From Polaromonas sp. (lineage in GTDB: Bacteria > Pseudomonadota > Gammaproteobacteria > Burkholderiales > Burkholderiaceae_C), in NCBI GenBank assembly GCA_028292345.1, contig JAQGMN010000233.1:1-21286 (forward strand): 21,286 nt of DNA. The letters are read 5' to 3'. The notes beneath the pieces are model-generated. The model was not told the origin of the DNA. It saw nothing but the letters and a program-made list of their open reading frames with translations, and ran no database searches. Position numbers and translations under genes: made by a program. How positions within the stretch are numbered: the stretch's first letter is position 1; each line of letters opens with the position of its first letter. Of the stretch, positions 1 through 6,720 are shown piece after piece.

Positions 1-872
1 CCGTCGAGCCGCTGCAGGTTGCAGTTGACGACCCACACCAGGTTGTCCAGCCCCTCGCGGGCAGCCAGCGTCAGCGCGCTCATGCTTTCAGGCTCGTCCA
101 TCTCGCCGTCGCCGAAGACGCCCCAGACCTTGCGGGCCGCGCAGTCGAGCAGCCGGCGGTGCGTGAGGTAGCGCATGAAGCGCGCATGGTAGATCGAGCT
201 GATCGGCCCGATGCCCATCGAGCCGGTGGGAAACTGCCAGAAGTCGGGCATCAGGTAGGGGTGCGGATAGCTGCACAGCCCCCGGGCGCCGCTGCCGGTG
301 GTCGCGGCCGGGCTGGTCAGCTCCTGGCGGTAGCAGGCCAGGTCGCCCTCGCTCAGCCGCCCTTCCAGGTAGGCCCGCGCATACACGCCGGGCGCGCTGT
401 GCGGCTGGAAAAACACCAGGTCGCCCTGGTGCGTGGCCCCTGGCCGCCGGTCGCGCGCATGGAAGAAATGGTTGAAGCCGACCTCGAACAGGTCCGCCGC
501 GCTGGCGTAGCTGGCGATGTGCCCGCCCAGCTCGCTGGAGCCGCCCGATTCGGCCTGGTTGGCCCGCGCCACCATGGCCAGGGCGTTCCAGCGCATCAGC
601 GAAGCCAGCCGCTCCTCGATGGCCAGGTCGCCGGGAAACGCGGCTTGCTGGTCCACCGAAATGGTGTTGACGTAGGGGGTGGACAGCTCGGGCACCCAGC
701 CGACACGCAAGGTGCGTGCCTGCTGGACGAGCGCCTGCAGCAAGTAACGGGCGCGCTCCGGCCCCTGCGCCGCCAGCATGGCAGTGAAGCTGTCTTGCCA
801 TTCAGCGGTTTCCTGGGGATCGGCATCCACCTGTTCCGCTGGAGGCAATGGAGGTTGCATGGGCAAATTCAT
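1..872 (-). CDS. Homodimeric 2-oxoacid (pyruvate-type) dehydrogenase E1, AceE family, N-terminal part
   Basis: This is the thiamine-diphosphate E1 subunit that decarboxylates a 2-oxoacid and passes the acyl group to the E2 lipoyl domain. About 290 N-terminal residues are present and the gene continues past the left edge; the family is about 890 residues. Seen in the translation: GGHIASYAS near residue 117, FNHFFHARD near 133-141, and the ThDP/Mg motif GDGEMDEPES at 254-263 followed by VVNCNLQRLDG at 281-291, all as in E. coli AceE. The start is ATG at 872; a second in-frame ATG lies at 860, and neither has a clear Shine-Dalgarno. It is divergent from an Lrp/AsnC gene across 98 bp. That arrangement resembles mdeR/mdeB of Pseudomonas putida, where the E1 acts on 2-oxobutyrate, so the substrate may not be pyruvate. 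The family is certain; the substrate is not. Confidence 0.93.
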   Translation of the reverse strand, partial: MNLPMQPPLPPAEQVDADPQETAEWQDSFTAMLAAQGPERARYLLQALVQQARTLRVGWVPELSTPYVNTISVDQQAAFPGDLAIEERLASLMRWNALAMVARANQAESGGSSELGGHIASYASAADLFEVGFNHFFHARDRRPGATHQGDLVFFQPHSAPGVYARAYLEGRLSEGDLACYRQELTSPAATTGSGARGLCSYPHPYLMPDFWQFPTGSMGIGPISSIYHARFMRYLTHRRLLDCAARKVWGVFGDGEMDEPESMSALTLAAREGLDNLVWVVNCNLQRLD

Positions 873-938
873 CTAGTTGACTTTACGCACATAGCGCCAG
901 CACAGGCTGCTGAAGCCAGGCGGTATTTACCCGTGCTG

Positions 939-955
939 GCAGCATAATATGCTGC
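939..955. promoter_or_regulatory. Predicted Lrp-type operator palindrome
   Basis: GCAGCAT-AAT-ATGCTGC is a perfect 7-bp inverted repeat with a 3-nt centre. Its inner 15 bp (940-954), read on the minus strand as CAGCATATTATGCTG, match all 15 positions of the E. coli Lrp consensus YAGHAWATTWTDCTR. It lies 15 bp before the ATG of the Lrp-family gene and 66 bp before the E1 start. It is therefore a good candidate for autoregulation and for control of the divergent E1 gene. The site is seen directly; binding is inferred. Confidence 0.75.
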
Positions 956-970
956 ACTACGGCAAACAAT

Positions 971-1456
971 ATGAGTTTTATGCTTGATTTGATGGATTAC
1001 CGAATTATTGATGCTTTGCAGCGCGACGGCGGGCTGAGCAATGTGGAACTGGCCCGGCAGGTCCACCTGTCGCCTTCGCCCTGCCTGGCGCGGGTCAAGG
1101 CCCTGAAGGCCAGCGGCGTGATCGAACGCTATGTGGCGCTGACCAATGCCGCCGCGCTGGGGCTGGGGCTGAACGTCTTCATTTCCATCAGCCTCAAGAG
1201 CCAGAGCAAGGCGGCGCTGGCCGAGTTCGAGCGGCGCATCGCCGAGCACGACGAGGTCATGGAATGCTATTTGATGAGCGGCGACAGCGACTACCTGATC
1301 CGCGTGGCCATCGCCGACATTGCCGCGCTGGAGCAGTTCATCGTCGAGCAGCTCACGCCCATCCCGGGCATCGACAAGATCCGCTCGAGCTTCGCGCTCA
1401 AACAGGTGCGCTACAAGACCGCGCTGCCGCTGCCCGCGCTGGATCGCTTGCGGTGA
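971..1456 (+). CDS. Lrp/AsnC family transcriptional regulator
   Basis: A 161-residue DNA-binding regulator of usual Lrp size. The N-terminal winged helix-turn-helix covers residues ~5-60 (DYRIIDALQRDGGLSNVELA, then LSPSPCLARVKAL, then GVIERYVAL). The C-terminal ligand-binding RAM domain covers ~70-150 (GLNVFISISL, YLMSGDSDYLIRV, IPGIDKIRSSFALKQVRYKT). The start is ATG at 971; ATG at 980 is an alternative and neither has a clear ribosome site. It is divergent from the E1 gene with a consensus Lrp palindrome in the gap, so it most likely controls that E1 gene and itself. By analogy with MdeR/BkdR-type regulators the effector would be an amino acid or its 2-oxoacid; this is inference. Confidence 0.93.
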   Translation: MSFMLDLMDYRIIDALQRDGGLSNVELARQVHLSPSPCLARVKALKASGVIERYVALTNAAALGLGLNVFISISLKSQSKAALAEFERRIAEHDEVMECYLMSGDSDYLIRVAIADIAALEQFIVEQLTPIPGIDKIRSSFALKQVRYKTALPLPALDRLR

Positions 1457-1584
1457 GTGCTTTTGAGCAGGCAATACCTGTCCAACAGCTATCGCCATGT
1501 ACCGACCAGGCGGCTTGCCATGTCAGTCAGCGTGAAAACGCTCTGGCTCGGCGCAGGGCTGCCTGGCACAAACAAACAATTCAA

Positions 1585-2163
1585 TCAGCGCAGGTGCCTG
1601 GAGAGCCTGGCGGCAAACAGCGCCGCAATGCCGACGCCACGCCGGCCGGGAATGACGTCAAACGCATCGCCGGCCCGCAGCGTTCCGGGCGTTTGCACCG
1701 CCAGGTAAAAGCCGCAAAAGCCGGTTTGCGCCATGAGCCTGGAGGCGCGGTTAAAGCCCATCGCCGCATTGAATTTGTAGCAGGGCTCGCGCGGCAGCGT
1801 CACGCGCAGTTCGCAGCCGGGAAACTTCAGCACGTCGCCGGCCCAGACGCCGGTCTCGAGCAGGCCTTCCAGCGTGAGGTTTTCGCCCAGGCTGCCATGG
1901 GGCAGGCTGTCGTCGATTCCGCCCAGGCCGGCTTGCCGCCGGGCGTCCTGCCACCAGGCGTAATGCTCCGACGGGTAGGCATACACGGCTTTTTCAAGCC
2001 CGCCGTGAATCGACAGGTCGGCCTGCTCGTCGCCCAGCAGGCCCAGCGGCATCACCGGCACGGCGCCTGGCACCGGCTGCTTGCCGTAGGCGGTCAGGAT
2101 GCTGCGCTCGCCCATCCTGACGCGGCGGGCCGAACCCACCTGAACCGAAAGCACCTGCGGCAT
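1585..2163 (-). CDS. MOSC domain protein (YiiM-like)
   Basis: A 192-residue MOSC-domain protein of the YiiM type. Seen: HGGLEKAVYAYPSEHYAWW at ~53-71, GENLTLEG at ~93-100, and REPCYKF at 125-131 with the conserved cysteine at 128, the residue thought to handle sulfur or metal in MOSC proteins. The family is linked to molybdenum-cofactor enzymes and, for YiiM/YcbX, to reduction of N-hydroxylated compounds such as 6-hydroxylaminopurine. The exact substrate cannot be told from sequence. It starts 8 bp after the stop of the upstream lipoprotein gene on the same strand, so the two are probably cotranscribed. No ferredoxin domain is present, so it would need a separate electron donor. Confidence 0.9.
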   Translation of the reverse strand: MPQVLSVQVGSARRVRMGERSILTAYGKQPVPGAVPVMPLGLLGDEQADLSIHGGLEKAVYAYPSEHYAWWQDARRQAGLGGIDDSLPHGSLGENLTLEGLLETGVWAGDVLKFPGCELRVTLPREPCYKFNAAMGFNRASRLMAQTGFCGFYLAVQTPGTLRAGDAFDVIPGRRGVGIAALFAARLSRHLR

Positions 2164-2171
2164 GGCGCCGG

Positions 2172-2648
2172 TCAGTTCCAGCCGATGACGTCAAAGCCTT
2201 TTTCACCCAGGCAGCGCTGCACGAAGCTGCGGTAGACGCCATTGGGCCGGTCGTTGTGGAAAGCGCCCGACACGGCGCCGGCCGACCCGCCGACGGCCGC
2301 GCCGGCCGCGCCGGCGCGCAACACGCCTTCGCTGCCCCGGCCGGTGATCAAGGCGCCGACCACCGACGCCACGCCGGCGGTGGCCGCGCCCTCGCCGGCG
2401 CGGCGGCCCACTTCGTTGGTGTTTTGCGTCGGGCTCAGGCCCGAGGCCTGCGCGCGCGCCATGCAGGCGTTCACTTCCATCCGGCCCTGCGCATCGCCGA
2501 CGCGGCTGAGCGTGGCATTGGGGTAGAGCACCGGCCTGGCCGAGGCGCTGTCGGCGCCATTGCTGGCGCACCCGGCCAGCCCGAGCACCAGCGCCGTGAC
2601 GGCCATGAGCGTGAAATGGCACGGGAAGTGGCGGTTAAAAAAATTCAT
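2172..2648 (-). CDS. Glycine-zipper outer-membrane lipoprotein, function unknown
   Basis: A predicted lipoprotein of 158 residues from the ATG at 2648. A longer in-frame ATG at 2672 would add 8 residues, but the start at 2648 gives a normal signal peptide (MNFFNRHF, a hydrophobic stretch, then lipobox LAGC with lipidated Cys27). Residues ~83-130 are rich in Gly/Ala with alternating G-x-x-x-G patterns, like glycine-zipper segments of SlyB/OmpA-associated lipoproteins. The C-terminus (GVYRSFVQRCLGEKGFDVIGWN) resembles a motif frequent in proteobacterial glycine-zipper family proteins and has a Cys able to pair with Cys63. No obvious Shine-Dalgarno. It lies 8 bp upstream of the MOSC gene. Envelope location is likely; the role is unknown. 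Confidence 0.87.
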   Translation of the reverse strand: MNFFNRHFPCHFTLMAVTALVLGLAGCASNGADSASARPVLYPNATLSRVGDAQGRMEVNACMARAQASGLSPTQNTNEVGRRAGEGAATAGVASVVGALITGRGSEGVLRAGAAGAAVGGSAGAVSGAFHNDRPNGVYRSFVQRCLGEKGFDVIGWN

Positions 2649-2771
2649 GGTGGGGTGTCCGGGCATGTGCATGCCCCAAGGTTAGCGCAATTGCCGAAGG
2701 CCGCAAGAAGTGTCCGGGCCTGTCAAGAAGGTAAACTGGCGGCAGTTATCCAAGCATTCCAGGAGCCATCC

Positions 2772-2939
2772 ATGAACCCTTCCGCCGAACACACCACCAA
2801 CGCAGCCCACAGCAGCCCGACGCCCGCCGAAGAACAGGACGCGGTGGACTCCATTGTTCCCATGATTCCGCTGGTGCTGCCGCTGGTGGGCGGGGTGCTG
2901 ATTTTCCTGCTGGCCTTCATCGCTGTGACGATGGCCTGA
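2772..2939 (+). CDS. Small single-pass membrane protein, unknown function
   Basis: A 55-residue protein. Residues 1-28 are polar and acidic (PTPAEEQDAVDS); residues ~29-53 form one hydrophobic helix (IPLVLPLVGGVLIFLLAFIAVTM). Support that it is real: a strong Shine-Dalgarno AGGAG at 2761-2765, six bases before the ATG, and a perfect intrinsic terminator 28 bp after the stop. It is therefore probably a monocistronic transcript. A small inverted repeat (AACTG-GCGG-CAGTT, 2734-2747) lies in the presumed leader. I do not recognise a family. The shape, a soluble N-terminus plus one C-proximal helix, would suit a small regulator of a membrane complex, but that is speculation. Confidence 0.8.
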   Translation: MNPSAEHTTNAAHSSPTPAEEQDAVDSIVPMIPLVLPLVGGVLIFLLAFIAVTMA

Positions 2940-2967
2940 AGCGGCTCTGGCGCTGCCATACCGCTGA

Positions 2968-2994
2968 AAAAAGTCCGCCGCGTGCGGACTTTTT
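2968..2994 (+). terminator. Rho-independent terminator
   Basis: Perfect 11-bp stem AAAAAGTCCGC / GCGGACTTTTT with loop CGCGT, ending in a T run. It sits 28 bp after the small membrane protein stop. The A run on the other arm would let it work on both strands. Confidence 0.93.
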
Positions 2995-3085
2995 CGTTGG
3001 CAAGGCGCCAGGCCCGGGCAGGCCAGGCCGATCAGCGGCTTCACCCCAATGCCGGCAAAACCCCGGCAGACGTTCAAAGGCTCAC

Positions 3086-3733
3086 ATGATGCATCCGGAA
3101 ACGACCGTACTGGAGGCGCAAGGCCTGGTCTTCGGCCATTCACCGCTGCCCGCGCCGCCGCTGTTTGACCGCCTGTCTTTTCTGCTGCCGGCCGGGGTGA
3201 CCTGGCTGGGCGGCGGCGAAGGCAGCGGTAAAACCACGCTGCTCCGCCTGCTCGCCGGCGCCCTGCCTGCCGGCGCGGTCCAGGGCCAGCTCTTGCTCCC
3301 TGGCGTCAGCCTGGCGCAGAACCCGTCCGCCTACCGGCGGCAGGTCGCCTGGCTGGACCCGCGCGATGGCGCACGCGACGGCCAGACCGCGCGCGAAATC
3401 CTTGCCGCCATGCCGGCGCACCACGCCGGCTGGAATCGGCAAGCGCTGCAGTCGCACATTGCCGGGCTGAGCCTGGCGCCGCATCTGGACAAAACGCTGA
3501 CCATGATGTCCAGCGGCACCCGGCGCAAGGTGCTGATCGCCGCCGCGCTGGCGGCAAGCGCGCCGCTCACCCTGCTCGACCAGCCTTTCATGGCGCTGGA
3601 CCGGCCCTCGATCGACTACCTGCTGGGCCTGCTGGCCAGCGCGGCGCGCACCTCCGGCCGCGCCTGGGTGGTGGCGGACTATGAAGCGCCGGCGGGCGTG
3701 GCGCTGTCTAAAGCCATTGAACTGCCGGTTTGA
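3086..3733 (+). CDS. Orphan ABC-type ATP-binding protein with degenerate catalytic motifs
   Basis: A 215-residue single ABC ATPase domain, CcmA-sized. The Walker A is intact (GGEGSGKTT, 43-51). The signature is reduced to MSSGTRRK (141-148). The Walker B region reads LTLLDQPFMALD (161-172): the codon after the Asp is CAG, so the catalytic Glu is Gln166. The switch region reads WVVADYE (194-200) with no His, and the Q-loop position near 88-93 reads AWLDPR with no Gln. ATP binding is likely; efficient hydrolysis is doubtful. No permease or binding protein is next to it. The start is ATG 3086 or the adjacent ATG 3089, both served by AAAGG at 3076-3080. The role is unknown. Confidence 0.85.
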   Translation: MMHPETTVLEAQGLVFGHSPLPAPPLFDRLSFLLPAGVTWLGGGEGSGKTTLLRLLAGALPAGAVQGQLLLPGVSLAQNPSAYRRQVAWLDPRDGARDGQTAREILAAMPAHHAGWNRQALQSHIAGLSLAPHLDKTLTMMSSGTRRKVLIAAALAASAPLTLLDQPFMALDRPSIDYLLGLLASAARTSGRAWVVADYEAPAGVALSKAIELPV

Positions 3734-3763
3734 ACCGCAAAACAAAAACAAAACAACCGTTTT

Positions 3764-3802
3764 CGCTTGCCCAGCTTGCGTCTGCAGCTATCAAAATCAT
3801 AG
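3764..3802 (-). repeat. Dispersed 39-bp repeat, copy A
   Basis: On the minus strand this reads CTAT, 7 nt, ATAGCT, 17 nt, AAGCG. Three other places in the window share the same pattern and spacing. The arms CTAT and ATAG are complementary, so the head can form a small hairpin. Confidence 0.7.
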
Positions 3803-3859
3803 TTTTTATGCCTCCCGGCCTGGTCTTGGCATCGCATTGCAGGGCAACCTTTTTGGGTT

Positions 3860-3885
3860 AAACAAGCATAACGACATGCTTGTTT
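3860..3885. promoter_or_regulatory. Perfect 10-bp dyad upstream of pckG
   Basis: AAACAAGCAT and ATGCTTGTTT are exact inverted repeats around AACGAC, ending 185 bp before the pckG start. This could be an operator for a dimeric regulator or a hairpin ending transcripts from the ABC gene; the stem is AT-rich and only four T's follow, so I lean towards an operator. Confidence 0.45.
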
Positions 3886-4070
3886 TGCATAACTTTTGCT
3901 GGTAACGCGGTGGTAACTGAAGCCGATGTTCCTAAAATGGCGCTCAGGCCAACCTGTGGTGATGCAGCGCAAAGCCGCATTCCGACAAACGTCCGCACGC
4001 CACCGCAGTTGTCAACCGTGTCGTTCCCGACGTTTATCGAAATCCCGCTTTTTTACTTTGGAGTTTTTCG

Positions 4071-5939
4071 ATGAACCAACCTGTCATGCAAGGGCTTGAA
4101 ATCAATACCCCCGTCTATGTCAAGAACGCAAAACTGATCGCCTGGGTCGCCGACATGGCGCTCCTGTGCAAGCCCGACACGGTCTACTGGTGCGACGGCA
4201 GCGACGCCGAATACCAGCGCCTGTGCCAGCAACTGGTGGACGCCGGCACCTTCAAAAAGCTCAACGAAGCCAAGCGCCCGAACAGCTTTCTGGCGCAAAG
4301 CGACCCGACCGATGTGGCCCGCGTGGAAGACCGCACCTACATCTGCTCGGCGCGCAAGGAAAACGCCGGCCCGACCAACAACTGGATGGAACCGTCTGAA
4401 ATGCGCGCGACGCTGCATCCGCTGTTCGACGGCTGCATGCGCGGGCGAACGATGTACGTCGTGCCGTTCAGCATGGGCCCGCTGGGCTCGCCGATCGCGC
4501 ACATCGGCATCGAGCTGTCCGACAGCCCCTATGTGGCCGTCAACATGAAGATCATGACGCGCATGGGCAAGGCCGTGTTCGACGTGCTCGGCACCGAGGG
4601 CAACTTCGTTCCCTGCGTGCACACCGTGGGCGCGCCGCTCGCCGAAGGCCAGCAGGATGTGGCCTGGCCGTGCAACACCACCAAGTACATCGTGCATTAC
4701 CCTGAAACGCGCGAAATCTGGTCCTACGGCTCGGGCTACGGCGGCAATGCGCTGCTGGGCAAGAAATGCTTTGCGCTGCGCATCGCGTCCAACATGGGCC
4801 GCGACGAAGGCTGGCTGGCCGAGCACATGCTGATCCTGGGCGTGACCAATCCGCAAGGCAAAAAGTACCATGTGGCGGCGGCTTTTCCGAGCGCCTGCGG
4901 CAAGACCAATTTCTCGATGCTGGTGCCGCCCGCCGGCTTCGAAGGCTGGAAGGTCACCACCATCGGCGACGACATCGCCTGGATCAAGCCGGCTGCCGAC
5001 GGCAAGCTCTATGCCATCAACCCCGAGGCCGGCTACTTCGGCGTGGCGCCCGGCACCAACTACCACACCAACCCCAACTGCATGGCCAGTCTGGACAAGA
5101 ACGTGATCTTCACCAACGTCGCGCTGACCGACGACGGCGACGTGTGGTGGGAAGGCATGGAGCAGGACGCGCCCGGCAAGGCGCTGCCCGACCACCTGAT
5201 CGACTGGCAGGGCAAGGACTGGACGCCGCAAATCGCCAAGGAAACCGGCGCCAAGGCAGCGCACCCGAATTCGCGCTTCACCGTGGCCGCGACCAACAAC
5301 CCGGCGCTCGACAGCGCTTGGGACGACCCGAAGGGTGTGGCGATCGACGCCTTCATCTTCGGCGGCCGCCGCTCGACCACCGTGCCGCTGGTGACCGAGG
5401 CGCGCAGCTGGGTCGAGGGCGTGTACATGGCCGCGACCATGGGCAGCGAGACCACCGCCGCCGCCACCGGCCAGGCCGGCGTGGTGCGCCGCGACCCGTT
5501 CGCCATGCTGCCGTTCATGGGCTACAACATGAGCGACTACTTCCAGCACTGGCTGGACCTGGGCGAAAAGCTGACCGCTTCCGGCGCCACGCTGCCGAAA
5601 ATCTACACCACCAACTGGTTCCGCAAGGGCGCCGACGGCAAGTTCGTCTGGCCTGGTTACGGCGAAAACATGCGCGTGCTGGCCTGGATGATCGACCGCA
5701 TCGAAGGCAAGGGCCAGGGCGAGGACCATGTGACCGGCGTCAGCCCGAGCTACGAGGACCTGAACTGGACCGGCCTGGACTTCAGCGCCGAGCAGTGGGG
5801 CACCGTCACCAGCATCGACAAGGCCGCCTGGCAGAAGGAGCTGGAACTGCATGCCGAGCTGTTCCAGCAGCTGGCCTACCACCTGCCCAAGGAACTGGGC
5901 GACACCAGGGCCGAGATCGAACGCCGCCTGGCGGCCTGA
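4071..5939 (+). CDS. pckG: Phosphoenolpyruvate carboxykinase (GTP)
   Basis: Catalyses GTP-dependent interconversion of oxaloacetate with PEP and CO2, the entry to gluconeogenesis, in the cytoplasm. It is 622 residues, the normal length for the GTP family. Motifs seen: the P-loop AFPSACGKTN at 271-280 with the reactive Cys276; GDDIAW near 302; FGVAPGTN near 324; NSRFTVAATN near 400; and the nucleotide/PEP-binding FIFGGRRSTTVPLV at 428-441. The start ATG has GGAG seven bases upstream. It stands alone, with a long AT-rich leader region and its own terminator (6022-6055), so it is probably a single-gene unit controlled by carbon source. There is no sign of damage. Confidence 0.98.
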   Translation: MNQPVMQGLEINTPVYVKNAKLIAWVADMALLCKPDTVYWCDGSDAEYQRLCQQLVDAGTFKKLNEAKRPNSFLAQSDPTDVARVEDRTYICSARKENAGPTNNWMEPSEMRATLHPLFDGCMRGRTMYVVPFSMGPLGSPIAHIGIELSDSPYVAVNMKIMTRMGKAVFDVLGTEGNFVPCVHTVGAPLAEGQQDVAWPCNTTKYIVHYPETREIWSYGSGYGGNALLGKKCFALRIASNMGRDEGWLAEHMLILGVTNPQGKKYHVAAAFPSACGKTNFSMLVPPAGFEGWKVTTIGDDIAWIKPAADGKLYAINPEAGYFGVAPGTNYHTNPNCMASLDKNVIFTNVALTDDGDVWWEGMEQDAPGKALPDHLIDWQGKDWTPQIAKETGAKAAHPNSRFTVAATNNPALDSAWDDPKGVAIDAFIFGGRRSTTVPLVTEARSWVEGVYMAATMGSETTAAATGQAGVVRRDPFAMLPFMGYNMSDYFQHWLDLGEKLTASGATLPKIYTTNWFRKGADGKFVWPGYGENMRVLAWMIDRIEGKGQGEDHVTGVSPSYEDLNWTGLDFSAEQWGTVTSIDKAAWQKELELHAELFQQLAYHLPKELGDTRAEIERRLAA

Positions 5940-6021
5940 AGCAGGGAACAAGCAGTGGCCTGTGCGTGAACCGCACCGGCCATCGCAGGCACAAGCTGTG
6001 GCCTGCAAACGACAGCCCGAC

Positions 6022-6055
6022 GCAAAAAAGCCACCTCGCAAGGTGGCTTTTTTGC
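6022..6055 (+). terminator. Rho-independent terminator of pckG
   Basis: Perfect 15-bp stem GCAAAAAAGCCACCT / AGGTGGCTTTTTTGC with loop CGCA, ending in six T's. It sits 82 bp after pckG. The A run on the left arm makes it usable from the convergent minus-strand gene as well. Confidence 0.95.
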
Positions 6056-6094
6056 AAGGCAACCACCGCTGTGGCTCCTCGGGGGCTTTTTCGC

Positions 6095-6631
6095 TTACAG
6101 ATAACCGCGCTCGTAGGCGCGCTGGATGGAGTAGCTGCGCGATTTTGTTGCGCGCTCCGCCCGCAGAGCCCGGGCAGGTGCGGCTGACGCCGGGCTGGCA
6201 TGGGCTTGCGTCAGCCCTTCGCTGCGCGACATCGCGGCCTGCAGGTCAGCCATCACGCGGCTGTCCTGCCGGGCGATGGCCCACAGGCGCTGGTCGGCGC
6301 GGGCTTCGGCAATGCTGCGCGACCAGTCGTCCAGGCTGCTGCTCAAACGCTGGCCGGCGGCGCGCAGGGTGACGGCAAAGAAGGCCAGCAGCGCGAACAA
6401 CGCGATCCACAGCGCCATCCAGACCATCAGCAAGTGGCTTTCATCCGCGCTGTCCATGACTTCATAGGACACTGCCACCACGGCCGCCGCCAGGGCCGAG
6501 CCCAGCAGCAGCGTGACGCCGCGCCTGCCCGAAACATTGTCTGGAATCTGCTGGGCGACGTCCATCAGCGCCTCCATGCGGTCGGCGCCATGGTGATGGT
6601 CGGGATGGGGAGTGTTGATAAAGCTGGTCAT
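6095..6631 (-). CDS. Two-TM membrane protein, unknown function
   Basis: A 178-residue protein I do not recognise. Layout: a polar N-terminus with a His cluster (HPDHHH, 9-14); TM1 ~38-58; a short acidic loop (DSADESH); TM2 ~67-89 (WMALWIALFALLAFFAVTL); then a ~90-residue cytoplasmic tail, basic and probably helical (SLDDWSRSIAEARADQRLW), ending SYSIQRAYERGYL. The ribosome site AGAGG lies about eight bases before the ATG. It is divergent from the LysR gene, and a dyad at 6680-6699 lies between them, so the LysR protein may control it. Convergent with pckG across the shared terminator. The function is open; a small signalling or stress-related membrane protein is a guess. Confidence 0.85.
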   Translation of the reverse strand: MTSFINTPHPDHHHGADRMEALMDVAQQIPDNVSGRRGVTLLLGSALAAAVVAVSYEVMDSADESHLLMVWMALWIALFALLAFFAVTLRAAGQRLSSSLDDWSRSIAEARADQRLWAIARQDSRVMADLQAAMSRSEGLTQAHASPASAAPARALRAERATKSRSYSIQRAYERGYL

Positions 6632-6679
6632 GATGATTTCCTCTGGTGTTCTTCCGCATATTGGCAGCGGGTAGGAGAA

Positions 6680-6699
6680 TATTAGGGTTTTTACTAATA
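6680..6699. promoter_or_regulatory. Dyad between membrane protein and LysR genes
   Basis: TATTAG and CTAATA are exact inverted repeats 8 nt apart (20 bp in all), an AT-rich palindrome of LysR-operator style in a divergent gap. Its middle (AGGGTTTTTACTA) is close to a second site at 7989-8001. Confidence 0.5.
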
Positions 6700-6720
6700 C
6701 TATTCAACTTTATATGTGTG

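Larger units (their letters stand above)
3734..4070. other. Gene-free region upstream of pckG
   Basis: 337 bp, noticeably richer in A/T than its surroundings. It holds one copy of the dispersed 39-bp repeat (3764-3802), a perfect 10-bp dyad (3860-3885), and the pckG ribosome site GGAG at 4060-4063. I see no convincing coding frame and no clear sigma-70 promoter, though TTGTCA at 4009-4014 could be a weak -35. Confidence 0.7.

Noticed and set aside
1465..1500. Possible fifth repeat copy (minus strand, ATAGCT at 1487-1492 followed by a CAAAAG..CTC-like tail)
   Set aside because: It lacks the CTAT head and the AAGCG end at the fixed distances, so it is at best a worn copy.
1457..1708. Small plus-strand frame of 83 codons after the Lrp-type gene
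   Set aside because: No ribosome site, overlaps the MOSC gene antisense, and has no coding-like composition.
4053..6062. A 669-codon open frame antisense to pckG
   Set aside because: Mirror of a highly conserved enzyme gene; composition is His/Ala/Gly/Val-biased with no recognisable domain, and it runs through the pckG terminator.
6646..6720. Extended N-terminus of the LysR regulator
   Set aside because: The 25 extra residues are hydrophobic and unlike LysR proteins, and they cover the operator-like dyad and divergent promoter region.
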